A DNA stretch of 64,000 bases from contig OX439036.1 of assembly GCA_949317995.1 (NCBI GenBank), forward strand, positions 105,999,669 through 106,063,668. The letters are read 5' to 3'. Numbering within the stretch: the first letter of the stretch is position 1; each line of letters starts with the position of its first letter. The stretch is from Acholoe squamosa. Its lineage: Eukaryota > Annelida > Polychaeta > Phyllodocida > Polynoidae. Position numbers and translations under genes: made by a program. Shown here piece by piece: positions 47,005 through 58,726 of this stretch. The notes beneath the pieces are model-generated. The model was not told the DNA's origin, ran no database searches, and worked only from the letters and a program-made list of their open reading frames with translations.

Positions 47005-50000
47005 TCATAATTTCAATGGACTCGTCATTACACCGTCAGAATGTTCGCGACGCTTCACATATAAGTAACTCAGACAATTTTTCTCTATAGGGTAAGTGTG
47101 CATTTTGTTTTCTATTACTTTGAAATTTGTGTTAACAGTACGGATAGTTTTTCGATTTAAAAGAACATCCAAGAAGTGTTTGGGTTCTTGAACGTTTTGT
47201 TTTTTCATAACACCCTTTGCACTCCATTTTTTTTATTTTCTTTCACCTGCCGAGTGTTTGTCGTAGCAAATGTAAGTCTTGGAGTTGAGACTTAGAATTC
47301 CGTCACCCTCCCACTCGGATTTGAAAAGACCGGGAGTTCTTTTGTCATGAACATAACGACTCTGACAACAAGCAAGGGGGACCCATTCTTGCATGCCTTC
47401 GGTTTTTGTTTTCACGTGATCATCGCACACCTCTGTCAGAATCCAGTTTCGCTTCTCTCTAAAGTATGACTCTCTCGGGTCGGGTTTCACGAGTTCGTCC
47501 AACATTTTCCCTATGAGAGCCATGTAAAGACTGTCAGTGTCCATATGACAAAGAGCGTAATCACGCTGATTGATAAATTTATCCAGAAAGTCGAACGTGA
47601 ACTCTAACATTTTCAACTTGGCGTACTGGTACACCATGAACCCTATTTGAAGAGGTATGTTGTTTTTGACTGTTTTCGGTTGCAGTTCGACTTCAAAGAG
47701 ATCTGGGGTCAACTTGGCACCCTTTTTGAATTGCCACGAATTGGTCAATAATTCGAAGTTTCGACCACTAGAGTATTTAAACTGTGGTGATTTTTTTCTT
47801 TGTTGCAAATTGTTTTACCGTACGCGCTGTTTCCCATTTACTTGTAACAGTCTGAGAGAATTTGCTCCTCTGCGTTTACATCTCCACGTCTTTGTGCCGC
47901 GGTTTCTTTGTCTGTGAAATCGGCGAAGGGTCGTCTAGGAAAGTATTCTATCAACATGTGCACTTAGGTGACTATCAAACCATGATCCAGAGACCACTTA
48001 AGGAGAGGTGTTCCCAAGGGAATTTGTTTCTATGGTAACTACCTATCAAGGATATCTGAGGAGCGTTTAACACGTTTTCTTTGTTCGCAAAGTCTTACAT
48101 GTGAGTTCCTATGTCCGATTTTGAAATGGTCACGTTCTTGAATATAGGAGTCATTTCCTCGAAGTATTCACGTAGGTGAGGTGGGGTGGTAATGTCCACC
48201 TAAATCAAACCGAACATTTTTCCATTTTTCACAGAGGATATAATGTCACGCTCTGTCATGGGGTTTCAATGCACTTTCAAGTCGGCGACACTCAAGTGTT
48301 GTTCAGAAGTCGTAACCTGCGGATCCTGACGTTTCATTTTCCTCCATTCACACTCCCATACGACGATCAACTTGTGACCTATAGCTTTCAAGTAAGCACT
48401 TACTCTAGCTCTTCTCTCATGTCTCTCGCTCCTGTCTGAAGCACATGAATATCTGCGCGGTGGTATGCACTCGTGAGCGTGGTACCAACACCCGTGAAAT
48501 TGGAAAACGGTATTAGAGGGTGGGTGAAACCCATCTAGGCTAATTTTTTGGCAACACCTCCCTTCCATTGAAAGCGTGGCGAAGTTTCACGCTGCGGGCG
48601 TGCTCCACGTAGTGTAGCCACTCTAAAGCGCTCTTAGACTGTCTTTGTCTGATTTTCGGTCTGAACTCCGTGTCGGGTTGTCTCACCACGTAATAACCTG
48701 TGTAGTGTGCTTCACTCATGCACCGCAAGTACAGAGAGTTAATGTCTACACCTAGGATGTGCTCGCACGTTCTCGCTTTTTTGCTGTACTTGTGTTCCCT
48801 TATCAGCTTGGTACCCTTTTCATGAAATCTATGGAAAATTATGGAAGGTCCCCCGACCAGATTTTTTTTTTTTATCAAAGAGTGGAGGTCAAACTGGTAA
48901 AAGGTTACGAACGGAGTTTCTTTGCTTTGAAAAAGGAACTGTAAAGTCAAACCTGGAAGGGAAATTCCATCTTTGAACATGTTGATGTTGCAATCCCTGA
49001 AAAATTTAGAGTGATTATTCAGTGCCTCTATGAAGGGTTTCACATCTTTGATGTTGTAGTAGATCAAGTAATCTCTGAAAGTTTGCATCTTTTCGTCGGA
49101 CCAAACTTTTTCACATTTGGCGTAGTCAGATTCAGACATCTTGGTGCCAGTAAGTTTGCTGAAGAAAGCAGATCTCGGTGGAAGAGTTCTGTTTTTTAGT
49201 TTCCTGGTAGATGTCATCCATTTGTAAGGAAAGTGACCTTTGTGCTCATATCTGGTGAAAGCTAGCAAATAATTCGCGTAGTTATAACCAGGTGCCAAAT
49301 AGTTGACTACGTCCAAGAAAACAGTGTGCCGAGTGTAAATCGCCAAGTATTGGTCACTTCTCTTTATGACGCTGAATTCTTCGTTCTTTTGGTCTTTGGA
49401 GGAGAAGAACGAGTGAAGCTGTACTTTGATCAGATTTAAGTCGTAATGCCCTGTGTTGAAGCCTACATCCGGAACTTGCCGGAGATATCTCAGAAGTATC
49501 TTCTTCAGTTGGACTAAAGGACTCAACAACGCCTCCTCTAGGCGAAGAGCTTCGTCTATCCTCTCGTCTAACTTTGCTAACGTCGGTCTGTAAAGTTTCA
49601 GGGTTCCTTCCCTGATGACCTTGGCGGTGTCATTGATGTAATTCAAAACAAGGGGTCGGAAGTTGTGTTAGACTCTCTCACGAAGCAGACCGGACCTTCG
49701 TGTCCTGGAAAGTCGGATGCGACGCTAGCCGACAGAGGCGCGTGTTCCCACAGGACTGTCACGTGTTCGGTCGACGGATGTTGGGGAAGAAAGCTTTGAT
49801 TTTGTAAGGGTACATTCTCAAATAACCGTCGAGAGGAAAAATGGAAAAATCTGCTAGCGCTTCGAAAAAGCTGGTTCCTGTGTCTTTTCAGTAAGAACTT
49901 AGTCGTAAAGTCTGACTCACACTGGGGACATTCGTAGATGCCGGCTTATTCATTGAAATCCATGATGAGGGATATCTGTAGACCATGTTTCGCGGACAGG

Positions 50001-50930
50001 TGAAGGTTGACTTTACCTGGGGTGGTCAAAGGTGTCTGATCAGGACAACTCGGTTCTTCAGGTTCTGACCTCTCACTTTACGGGTGGTGTAAACCGCTAT
50101 TTGTACGTCGAACAAACTCTCTAATGTTGGAAAGGTTTCGGGTTTGCGTAGTGGAACTGACGTAACAATTTCAAAGCGTGTTTGCCCGTCTTGTATAAGT
50201 GAAAGGATATGCAGCGAAAGACGCTTAACTTGTCCCTGTCGGGAAAATCTAACACACCCCCTCTTTTGTCAGCCGACCCGAATGGGTAACCATGCCCCCT
50301 ATGGCGAATTCTCTGGGCCCCATGTAAAAGCAATCGTTCATATTGGTGGGAAAAAGAACTTTCCACTTGGTGTCAGAGTCGCAAAGTTTCTGTACTTCTT
50401 CGGAAATGATAGTGTTTTTCATGAGAGAGAGGAAGTCTTCCAGAGTTTCTGAATTAGTTATGGTGGGGAGGGGTTGTAAAAGAGTCGCGTTGTTTTGAGA
50501 GGCGTGAAAGTAGCGTAGTTTGTCTCTGTTTTCCCTGTGTTGTAATATTAACCCTACTGACAAGCCCACTTTGTATATGATCTTTGCGCCATGTGAATCT
50601 GACGCATGGTATCTACAGCGTCACTCAACTCACCAGTTGGTAGTCTTAAGTTTGTTACCCTCACGCGAGCCCCGTGGGCCCTGACTCTGGTTTGTATAGT
50701 GGGCAATTTTGGGTGAACATTTCCTCACCCTGCGGTATAGTGCGTATTATGGGAGGAATAGTCATGCCGTCCAGAGATTCCCGTCGACAGGTGATTTTTT
50801 TGCAATATCCTTCGCCGCACAGAGGACAAAATTTAGGAATAACATTACATCTTTTCACGTGTCTCTCGTAATTGTACACCCTCTTGAAAATATTGAAACA
50901 CTTTTCACACATATATTGAACCATTTTCAC
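47005..50930 (-). pseudogene. polB: Protein-primed DNA polymerase B, Polinton/Maverick type (decayed)
   Basis: N-terminus: C2H2 finger YMCEKCFNIFKRVYNYERH, then a DRDKLSVFRCISFHLYKTGK segment and a second finger YECPQCESDFTTKFLLKRH. Exonuclease: VGFNTGHYDLNLIKVQ, VFLDVVNYLAPGYNYANYL and DYLIYYNIKDVKPFIEAL. Polymerase: HILGVDINSLYLRCM (motif A), VFQFHGCWYHAHECIP, REYFEEMTPIFKNV, and CHMDTDSLYMAL (motif C with catalytic Asp). The C-terminus carries KGVMKKQNVQEPKHFLDVL and SDGVMTSPLKL. At least one stop (about 47233) and several frameshifts. In Polintons it copies the linear element DNA from a protein primer. No integrase, ATPase or capsid gene is visible, so the element is partial. Confidence 0.82.
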
Positions 50931-51089
50931 TGAGTTACTTATACGTGAAGAGAAACGAGGTCTGTTTATCTTACTTTTTTCCGTCTGTCTATCTACCTGT
51001 ATCTACACAATGTATATACACACCTACACACAGTCTCACTCTAACCTAACGCTGTTAAGAAATTCAAGGATAATTTCTTTTTGTCACCT

Positions 51090-52030
51090 AGTTCTTTTAG
51101 CCCCTTGGGGGAAAAAGTCCTGTGTCAGGGTTTTCTGGGTACCTTCGTATCTGTGCACGTGGATGACGTTCTTACCCTTGTAGTAGCTGACCCCTACATA
51201 CGTCTCATTTTCCTCGTCCAGGACGATGAACCATGTGTTGTTATTGGGACCCTATTAGCTGAGTAGCTAGGGGTGAACTTTACTTCCCTGGTGGGTGTCG
51301 AGGTACCCTTTATGGCGCTGTTGCGTTCTTTGGACAGTTTCACCAGACCTCTAGCTTCAAACTGTTGACGAAGAACTCCAATTTGGGACAGTGGTGAAAT
51401 ATTGGTAGTGGTGGTGGTAGTTCACTTTTCACTACCGATTTTTTCTTCTTGGATGCCCGGTCCTTACCACTCTTGGTAAACCTCCTCTACATACAGGGTT
51501 TCAAAGAAGAAAGAGGAGGACCATCAGTGAGAGCTGAATCAACAGCAGAACCAACAACAGGAGGAGGGCCCGCATCGCTATCTCGTGTCTTCTTAGAAGA
51601 AGATAACCATACGCCGTGGGTCGTGGAAGTCGAGGGGGTAAAAAAAAACTCCGACTCTGCTCGACGTCGGTGCCTGCTGGTGAATAGCAGTACCCGTTGG
51701 TTGATAGAGAGTTCGCGATAGCGGTGGTGAGTAGATGGGGTGATCTTTGAGCCACCGCTGGAGAAAGCATCGTCTCCTCCTCTGTTTCCTCATCATCCGC
51801 CGCCTCATCATTCTCCTCCTCCGCCGCCGCCTCATCATCATCCTCCCCTCCTCCTCCTCCTCCTCATCCTCTAGCACCTTCTGGGTCTCCACATAATAAT
51901 GTGTGTCACTGTAACCATCAGTGTTTGTGCAAGTAGTTGCAACAGCAGCAGCACCACCACCACCACCACCAGCAACAGTAGCAACACCACTACCACCACC
52001 ACCCCCACATACATGGTGTTCGGACCCCAT
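51090..52030 (-). pseudogene. Low-complexity and basic protein fragments upstream of polB
   Basis: 52030-51593 is open: a Gly-rich start, an acidic run, then Arg/Met repeats and LKDHPIYSPPLSRTLYQPTG. Further along the same strand come KSGKDRASKKKKSVVKSE, IGVLRQQFEARGLVKLSKER, and WFIVLDEENETYVGVSYYKG in other frames, ending about 51090. The last pieces look like genuine protein. TCC/TCA and CAC trinucleotide repeats at 51770-52000 cause part of the open frame. Family unknown; likely another gene of the polymerase element. Confidence 0.35.
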
Positions 52031-52588
52031 TTTTGCTACCTGGGGACATTGTTAACACCTTTCTCAACATTGTTTTTATGTATCATTCAGATGATTTGGA
52101 CAACATCTACCGTCACATTTGCACTATAGATATGCAAAATGGCTTTACTGAGTAATGAATATATCATACCAATTTTGCAGATTTGAATGTGGTGAAATGG
52201 GGTATTCGCTACCTGGCCATAGTTACACAAATAAATGCTATCAAGATTTTATTCACAGCACACTTTACCAAGCATAGGGCATGATAAGTGCTGCTCCAAA
52301 TACCTTTCCTTGCCTCTCCATTTAAAATCTAGGTTTAAAAACTTCCTCAGAAAATTAAGACAAATCCTATTATATCTATAAGGTATGTCATACCGATGAC
52401 CGAATGAAAACTCAAAAATAATTTTCATTTTTCTATCCCCTTTACTTATCACAGAGACAGAGAAAACAAATGACATGCATTGTTAGGCCCATTTGCTATC
52501 ATTTCCATTCATGTGTTTGAGGAAATAATCCAAATTACAACTATTTTCACAATATTCATCTCAGGTAGCGAAGACCCCTGAATGGGTC
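52031..52588. other. Stretch without recognisable gene
   Basis: AT-rich. Fragments near 52195 and 52560 (GGTATTCGCTACC, CAGGTAGCGAAG) are related to the following satellite. Confidence 0.4.
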
Positions 52589-53580
52589 TCAAATACCCCA
52601 TTTCATAACAAAGTCTCAACATTTTGTAGTAATGCACACAAATTTAACTGGAATTGACCAGAGAATGTTTGAAATAGACCATATTGCACATGTTTCTCTG
52701 TGTGCCCCCTTTAAAATGGAATCTAAAATGCATCAATATATCTTCAAAATCTTTGTGGTGGTGGTTGCCCTTAGGTAGCAATTACCCCATTTCATCAACT
52801 TTCCTGATTCTAGACCATAACAGATACATTAAAGATAGATATCAGTGGAATTGATAACAGAATGTTTTAAATAGATCAAATTGCACATGTTTATCTGTGT
52901 GCCCCCTTTAAAATAGAGTATATGATGCATCAATATATCTGCAAAATCTTTTTGATGGTGGTTGCCCTTGGGTAGCGATTAGCCCATTTCATCAACTTTC
53001 CTCATTGTTGCCCCTAATAGATATATAAGGTATAGATGTAAATAGAATTGATAACAAAATGTTTAAAATAGATCATATTGCACATGTTTCTCTGTGTGCC
53101 CCCTTTTAAATTAAATTCTAAAGTGCATTAATATCTCTGCAAAATCATTTTGGTGGTGGTTGCCCTTGGGTAGCGATTACCCCACTTCATCAACTTTCCT
53201 GATTGTGGCCCATAGCAGATACATTAGGGATGGATGAAAGTGGCATTGATAACAGACTGTTTAAAATAGGTCATATTGCACATGTTTCTCTGTGTGCCCT
53301 CTTCAAAATAGAGGATACGATGCATCAATATATCTGCAAAATCTTCTTGGTTGTGGTTGCCTTTTTGGTAGCGATTACCCCATTTCATCAACTTTCCTGC
53401 TTTTGGCCCATAACAGATATATTAGGGATAGATGTACGTGGAATTGATAACAGCATGTTTAAAATAGATAATGTTGCACATGGTTCTGTGTGCCCCCTTT
53501 AAATTAATTTCTAAAGTGTATTAATATCTCTGCAAAATCTTTTTGTTGCCCTTAGGTTGTGATTACCCCATTTCATCAAC
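52589..53580. repeat. Satellite, about five units of ~196 bp
   Basis: Each unit has ACCCCATTTCATCAACTTTC, TTGCACATGTTTCTCTGTGT and GGTGGTTGCCCTTGGGTAGC (with variants). Boundaries fall near 52786, 52983, 53179, 53377 and 53566. The last unit ends abruptly at reverse-transcriptase sequence. Confidence 0.9.
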
Positions 53581-54690
53581 TTTAAAGCCAGGCTCGTATA
53601 TGGCAGTGACTGACGTTACGGCAGCTTACCGCTCAATCATGGTCCGGGAGTGCAACAGAGCTAGACAGGGTCTTTCTTTGGAGTCTAGGTTTATTCAGGA
53701 CAACTTCTTGTCATTCGGTACCCGCGTTGCACCCTACGTGTTCAACATCATTACAGACTCGGTAGCGCGGTACCTTATGGCACACAGTATTTTCTGTGTC
53801 AACTACCTAGACGACATGTTGGTTATGGTGGATAGCTTTGAAGCCTGTTGGGAAGCACAGCTCTTTCTCCACAAAACATTGCGCTCCTTAGGGTTCTACA
53901 TTTCCTACAATAAAGTGCGCTCCCCCAGTCAGATTCAGTCTTATCTGGGAGTGGAAATTGATTCAATAAAAATGCAGCTGAGACTACCCGCAGACAAATT
54001 GCACAAACTTCAGATGGAGTTGGACTTTTTCAGTGGTCGTCGCAGGATGACGAAAAAGCAACTTCAGAAACTGTGTTGAGTCTGGCACATTGCGCAACTT
54101 TGGTTCAGGGGGTCGCACTTTCTCCCATCGTGTGATCGCAATATTGAGTTGTTTCACTCCAAGGAAAAGGTACATCACATTGTCGAAAGCCCTTTCACCT
54201 AGATCTGGCCTGGTGGGGGGACTTCGCTGCCTGGTTCAACAGCACAGTGAAAATAATCCAGCCTCATGTTGATACGTCTATGGCACGGATGCATCTGGTA
54301 CTGGATTCGGAGCGTACTCTGGCATGGATTGGTTGTGCGGTACATGGCAGGAGGACTTTGAGATGAAAGGAGACCGCCACAACCACTGTGTACCCCAACC
54401 GGTACAGGATGTACCCTTCAATATTAATGTTAGAAAACTGTACCCGATTCTTGAGGCCCTCACCAGATGGGGCCACATGTGGGTGGACCACCGGGTAGAA
54501 TGCGTTACTGACAATACGCAAGTGGTGGCGGCTATAATCACCGGTAGGAGTGGAAACTCAGCTTCAATGCATCTCCTCCGCTCAATATTCTGGCTGACAG
54601 TGATGTTCAACTGCCACCTGGTGGGAGTGTATCTACCAGGCAAGGACAACCTGGTAGCGGATACTCTCTCCAGAGCTACCCTCATCAACG
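53581..54690 (+). pseudogene. DIRS-like reverse transcriptase and RNase H
   Basis: RT: SYMAVTDVTAAYRSIMV (first Asp), FGTRVAPYVFNIITDSV and FCVNYLDDMLVMVDS (catalytic YLDD). The frame breaks near 54080. RNase H: DLAWWGDFAAWFNSTV, YGTDASGTGFGAYSG (Asp), RVECVTDNTQVVAAI and LPGKDNLVADTLSRA. The RT fingers are missing at the 5' end. Confidence 0.85.
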
Positions 54691-54714
54691 AGTTACCGGT
54701 ATTTTTGTGTTGCA

Positions 54715-55709
54715 GAGGCCCGTCAGCGGATCTGGGAATTGGACTACACCGCAGGGGAGCTTCGCAGCCTGGGGTGGGCGCCGAGTACCTGGAAGACTAA
54801 AGCATCTCAGTGGCGCAAATATATCAAGTTCTGTGCATCAATTCGATGCCCAGCAGTACCCACAGACACGACTCTCATGTACTGCTACGCAGTCAGAACT
54901 ATATCAGTGCAGTGATATCTCTGAATAGTTATTCCGGTTATGACATTAAACATGTTGGATCAGAGTTTGAGTTGATCGCCACCCTGGCGGGTATACGCTG
55001 TAAGCTTGGTGACCCGGAACCGACTCGTCTTTCCTTTACCCTACGGGACTTATTATTGTTATCAGACTGTGTTAACTGGGATCGGGTGGAGGATAGAGTC
55101 TTGTGGACTTGTATAGCCATCTCATTTCGGGACCTGCTACGGAAATCAAACATCGTCACTGATTTGGCGTTGAACCCAGTGGGTCACTATCTTCAGCGTG
55201 GAGCAATAGGTCTCACACAGTGGGGCATAGAGCTGTTTATCTCAGACAGTTCACAAGATACCAATAACCTTTAGTCGGGGTTCACCCCTTTGTGCAGCTT
55301 CCTTGGTACGGGATCACCTGGACCTACCCTATGCTGTTGGGGTACCTCAAAAAACTTATGACCTCGGCAGGCATGAACCCACAAAGGACGGGCATGCACT
55401 CCCTAAAGGGGTGCGTCCACTGCCGACGGATGGACCATCCGTCGGTCTCATCCGTATCATTCATCATTGATTTCTATGGAGAAAATGACGGATGAAGGGA
55501 GACGGATGGTCTATCCGTCGCAGTGGATGCACCCCTTAAGACGGGCAGGAGCACTCTATATGTACAGTCTTGGTCTCACCCTGGAGGACATCCGTCAAGC
55601 AGGACACTGGAACAGTATTGCTGCCCTAATTTATCTGACAAAACCTTACCATCTCCGGGTGGACACGGACCTCATTGTGTCTAAGTGCCTCAGTACCAAT
55701 CTACAAGTA
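54715..55709 (+). pseudogene. DIRS-like tyrosine recombinase, split by a MITE
   Basis: N-terminal SAM-like part: RIWELDYTAGELRSLGWAPS and WRKYIKFCASIRCPAVPTD. Catalytic part: RVLWTCIAISFRDLLRKSNI (first Arg region), then GMHSL, interrupted by the MITE, then RRAGALYMYSLGLTLEDIR, QAGHWNSIAALIYL (GHW and Tyr box). The two sides of the MITE join in frame. Stops near 54905 and 55273. The enzyme inserts a circular DNA copy of the element by recombination. Confidence 0.8.
55407..55536. mobile_element. 130-bp Harbinger-like MITE with TAA duplication
   Basis: Ends AGGGGTGCGTCCACTGC and its complement with one change. TAA flanks both sides (55404-55406 and 55537-55539), as in PIF-Harbinger insertions. 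Each end has an internal mini-hairpin built on GACGGATGG/CCATCCGTC. Confidence 0.85.
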
Positions 55710-55737
55710 TGAACAATTAATTCCTAGTTGGGAGTTG

Positions 55738-55803
55738 CCGGCGTATTCGCGCAGGCCCAAGTGGCTATCTTGTCCCTGTCTTCTACCTCACTAGGAACAA
55801 TGG
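55738..55803 (+). repeat. DIRS-like direct repeat, copy 1
   Basis: GGCGTATTCGCGCAGGCCC to CACTAGGAACAATG; repeated at 56033-56093 with three or four differences. Such split direct repeats are typical of YR retroelement ends. Confidence 0.75.
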
Positions 55804-56032
55804 TATTGAACAGTAGTCATACTCACTGTTCGGGGGTATTGGTACTTAGGGCCTCCCACCTGTGTTCCAACCAGGGTGACCGAGTTCTACCTGTCACCTC
55901 ACTCTCCACCTACCTGCACAGGCAGGCCGACACAGTCATTCAGTCAAGTCATCAGTGCAGAGACAGTTCAGTTCAGTTCTGGTTTTTTTTCTTTCTCTTT
56001 TTGTTTGTTTAAGTTGTTTAATAAATAGGCGG

Positions 56033-56093
56033 GCGTATTCGTGCAGGCCCAAGTGGCTATCTTGTCCCTGTCTTCTCCCTCACTAGGATCAAT
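56033..56093 (+). repeat. DIRS-like direct repeat, copy 2
   Basis: GGCGTATTCGTGCAGGCCC to CACTAGGATCAATG. An AATAAATAG signal lies just before it (about 56020). Copies are about 295 bp apart. Confidence 0.75.
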
Positions 56094-56234
56094 GTGTGGT
56101 TTTGTGGATTTTCTTCAATCAATATATTTATGAATAGATGCCCAACAGCTGTGTTATAAACACATCTTTGAGCAGGTTGGTGTGTAATTGATTCTGTATT
56201 AGAACCTAGGTCACTCTCATGATTGAGATAATGG

Positions 56235-56237
<3 letters not shown>

Positions 56238-56323
<86 letters not shown>
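56238..56323. repeat. Compound (TA)n(TG)n microsatellite
   Basis: Uninterrupted TA repeats run into TG repeats after TATATGTATG. Confidence 0.97.
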
Positions 56324-56325
<2 letters not shown>

Positions 56326-58159
56326 GCTGTTTAATGTAACTCAAAAGCTGCTATAATTGATCATTGTCCTCAATTTATGTATCTTGCACTGGTCTCATGA
56401 AATCAGTTGTAGGAAAATGAATTTTGATCTTGGCAGTTTCCAGAATATTCAACAACTCCTAACACCTTTGGATGGCATTAGCGACTGTTTTTAGAATTTT
56501 TTGGGCTACCTTTATCTCAATCTAGATATAAAAATAGATTGGCAGATCCTCTTTATGGTAGTTATGACACAGGTGCCTCATAAAATGGCAATACAATGGC
56601 TAAGGTTATGGGTGCCAGGAATACATTCATCTATGCCAGTAACGATCAACTAATCAAATATATTGCAGTCAATGTTCTCTTAGGGAGCATTTATTATTTA
56701 TGGCAGGGGTGGGGGTGAGAAAATTGAGGGGGGGCCATTTATTTTTCAGGGTATTCTTGGGGGGGCAAATATTTTCAGGGTATTCTTAGAGGGGGGCTGT
56801 TTGTTTTTTACCTATTCTTAGAGGGGGCCATTTATTTTTAGGGTATTTTTCCAAAATGCCGTGAATTCTGTCACCATAAAATGTCTTTTAATGTATCAGA
56901 GACTCCTTTTGAATGACTAAAGGTAATCAAATTGATCCAGTTCAGTGATATCTAATGGGATGGAACTATATTCAGAAACATTTTCAATTGATCAATACCA
57001 ATGTGCATTTCTTGTCAATGACATGCGGCTACAGCTGATTTTTAACCTATTTCATCTAGAAGTCTCTTATTCTAATAGAGATGATACATAGTATGCACCA
57101 TCTTCCAAAGAATCTAAGTCTCTCTTATGAACAACAAGACATATCATGCTGGTGATCTTACATGTTTCCCAGGAGAATAACTGCATAAATTCATCCCACT
57201 TAAATCTCCTGCAAATCATGCCGTAAAGGTTCATGGAGAGAAAACATGTTACTGTTATCTCCTGCATATAAGGCACACCTCACATATAAGAAACACCCTG
57301 ACTTGAAGGAAATCTTATAAGGCACATGGGGGGGTGATTTTTGAAGATTTAGTACTGGTTTAGTAATCAGGGTGCAGCTTATAGGTAAGGATTTCATACC
57401 ATAGAACAGTACTACAATGAGCAAAACTTAATCTCAGATGGGTCTTAAATCATTTCCATCAACCAAAGGTGTTTCCTCTATTAAAGGTGTGTCCTCTATA
57501 TGAGGATTTACTGTAGTCCAGAGTGTATGAAGTATAGAAATAAATTTGGCTTTAGGCTTGCGAGCAAGTACTGAAAGATGTGAAAGTTTTTCAAATAACT
57601 TTTGGAACATCCAACTTGTGTGAAGGTAATGTAAGATACAAGACCACCTGAATGTGTAAGGACATGTTATAAGGCACATCTCATGTGGGTATACAGTCGA
57701 CCGTTGCTTCATAAGATTTGAAAAATGCAAGGAAAAATGTCTGGGGAAACAAATTATCCAAGGATGTAAGTCCAAATATAATAGAAAACATAGAGATAGT
57801 TGAAGACCATCTGTTATGAGGGTAATGAGGGATCTGAGGAATTAAAGGGTCGAGGAAGCAAGGGCCAACCGTAAGCTCCGGGTCAAGGTAAAACCCAATT
57901 GGCAAATGTTGGGATTTAAAAGTGAGTGAGGCACAGATTGGGTGAAAGTTGGAAAATTAAGTACTGTTCTGCAATATGATATCCTAGCACACCCTGACTT
58001 TAGGAGGATTCTTTATGGGCCTGACTGAAAGAGCTATCCTCATGTATAATCTCCACCTTATGCATAAGTTTTTACAGTAGTAGGTCTACTATTCTACACA
58101 AAAATACCTTGTCTATAAGGTGTATCTCAGTTGAGACCAATTCTATCACCTATCCCTTG
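56324..58159. other. Stretch with degenerate repeats, no gene
   Basis: 56725-56850 holds four diverged units of about 35 bp (GGGGGCCATTTATTTTT and AGGGTATTCTTAGA). From 57260 to 58130 phrases like TATAAGGCACA recur (57265, 57317, 57670) and may be remnants of a Tigger/pogo-like repeat. No coding evidence. Confidence 0.4.
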
Positions 58160-58188
58160 GGTGTGTAGTGGTCAGCGGAAAATGTCAT

Positions 58189-58259
58189 GGAGAAACCGGG
58201 ACTCGAACCCGGGACCCTCCAACTTCGAAGCGGCTGCTCCTCCTCTGACCTATTTCCCC
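58189..58259 (-). other. tRNA-like unit in TRIM LTR (downstream copy)
   Basis: Same layout as 58656-58726 but with changes in the D arm (TAGGTCAGAGGAGGAGC), which weaken the A box. Confidence 0.6.
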
Positions 58260-58655
58260 TGGCCTGACATTCTCTACCTTCCAACTACCCTGGATCGGTA
58301 TGGTATACATAGGGGGAGTGACACAATCAAGTGAACAGTCCCTCTGAAGGCTCTGCGCACCCGACGGGGGAACTATCCCCTACACTCCTCCCAACCAGCT
58401 TCAACCGTATCCCGCCAGAACCGGTCCTCCAGTCCAGTCTGAACGGTACCAGTACTGAGTAACACACAGCGTTTGGTAACTCCTGTTCCCAGGTGCTACT
58501 GTGGGTGCCACCTGTTTCCAAGTCTCCCAGCACTAGCAAGTTGAAGCGCTTGTCTATACTATACCGGCCCAGGTACCGAGCTCTCTAAAGGCCCCCCTTG
58601 CGAGGCAGGACCACTCGGTTTCTCCACCACTGTAGTGGTCAGCGGAAAATGTCAT

Positions 58656-58726
58656 GGAGAAACCGGGACTCGAACCCGGGACCCTCCAACTTCGAAGCGG
58701 CTGCTCTTCCTCTGAGCTATTTCCCC
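58656..58726 (-). other. tRNA-like unit in TRIM LTR (upstream copy)
   Basis: 71 nt with standard tRNA spacing: acceptor GGGGAAA/TTTCTCC (one G-T), D arm GCTC/GAGC, T arm CCGGG/CCCGG. A box TAGCTCAGAGG and B box GGGTTCGAGTCCC are good Pol III promoters. The anticodon loop would read CGA but its stem pairs poorly, so it is unlikely to be a working tRNA. Confidence 0.65.

Larger units (their letters stand above)
53581..56093 (+). mobile_element. DIRS/Ngaro-like YR retrotransposon, 5'-truncated
   Basis: Reverse transcriptase, RNase H and tyrosine recombinase in that order, then a pair of direct repeats, with no integrase or LTRs: the make-up of tyrosine-recombinase retroelements. The 5' end starts inside RT next to the satellite. 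A MITE interrupts the recombinase. Confidence 0.82.

Noticed and set aside
51593..52030. Gly- and Arg-rich protein as a firm gene
   Set aside because: Most of the frame is trinucleotide repeats; only the last part looks like real protein, so it is reported as low-confidence fragments.
56057..56344. 95-codon antisense frame
   Set aside because: Largely (TG)n(TA)n microsatellite.
58656..58726. A functional tRNA gene with CGA anticodon
   Set aside because: The anticodon stem pairs poorly, the copy lies in both LTRs, and tRNA-Ser should have a long variable arm.
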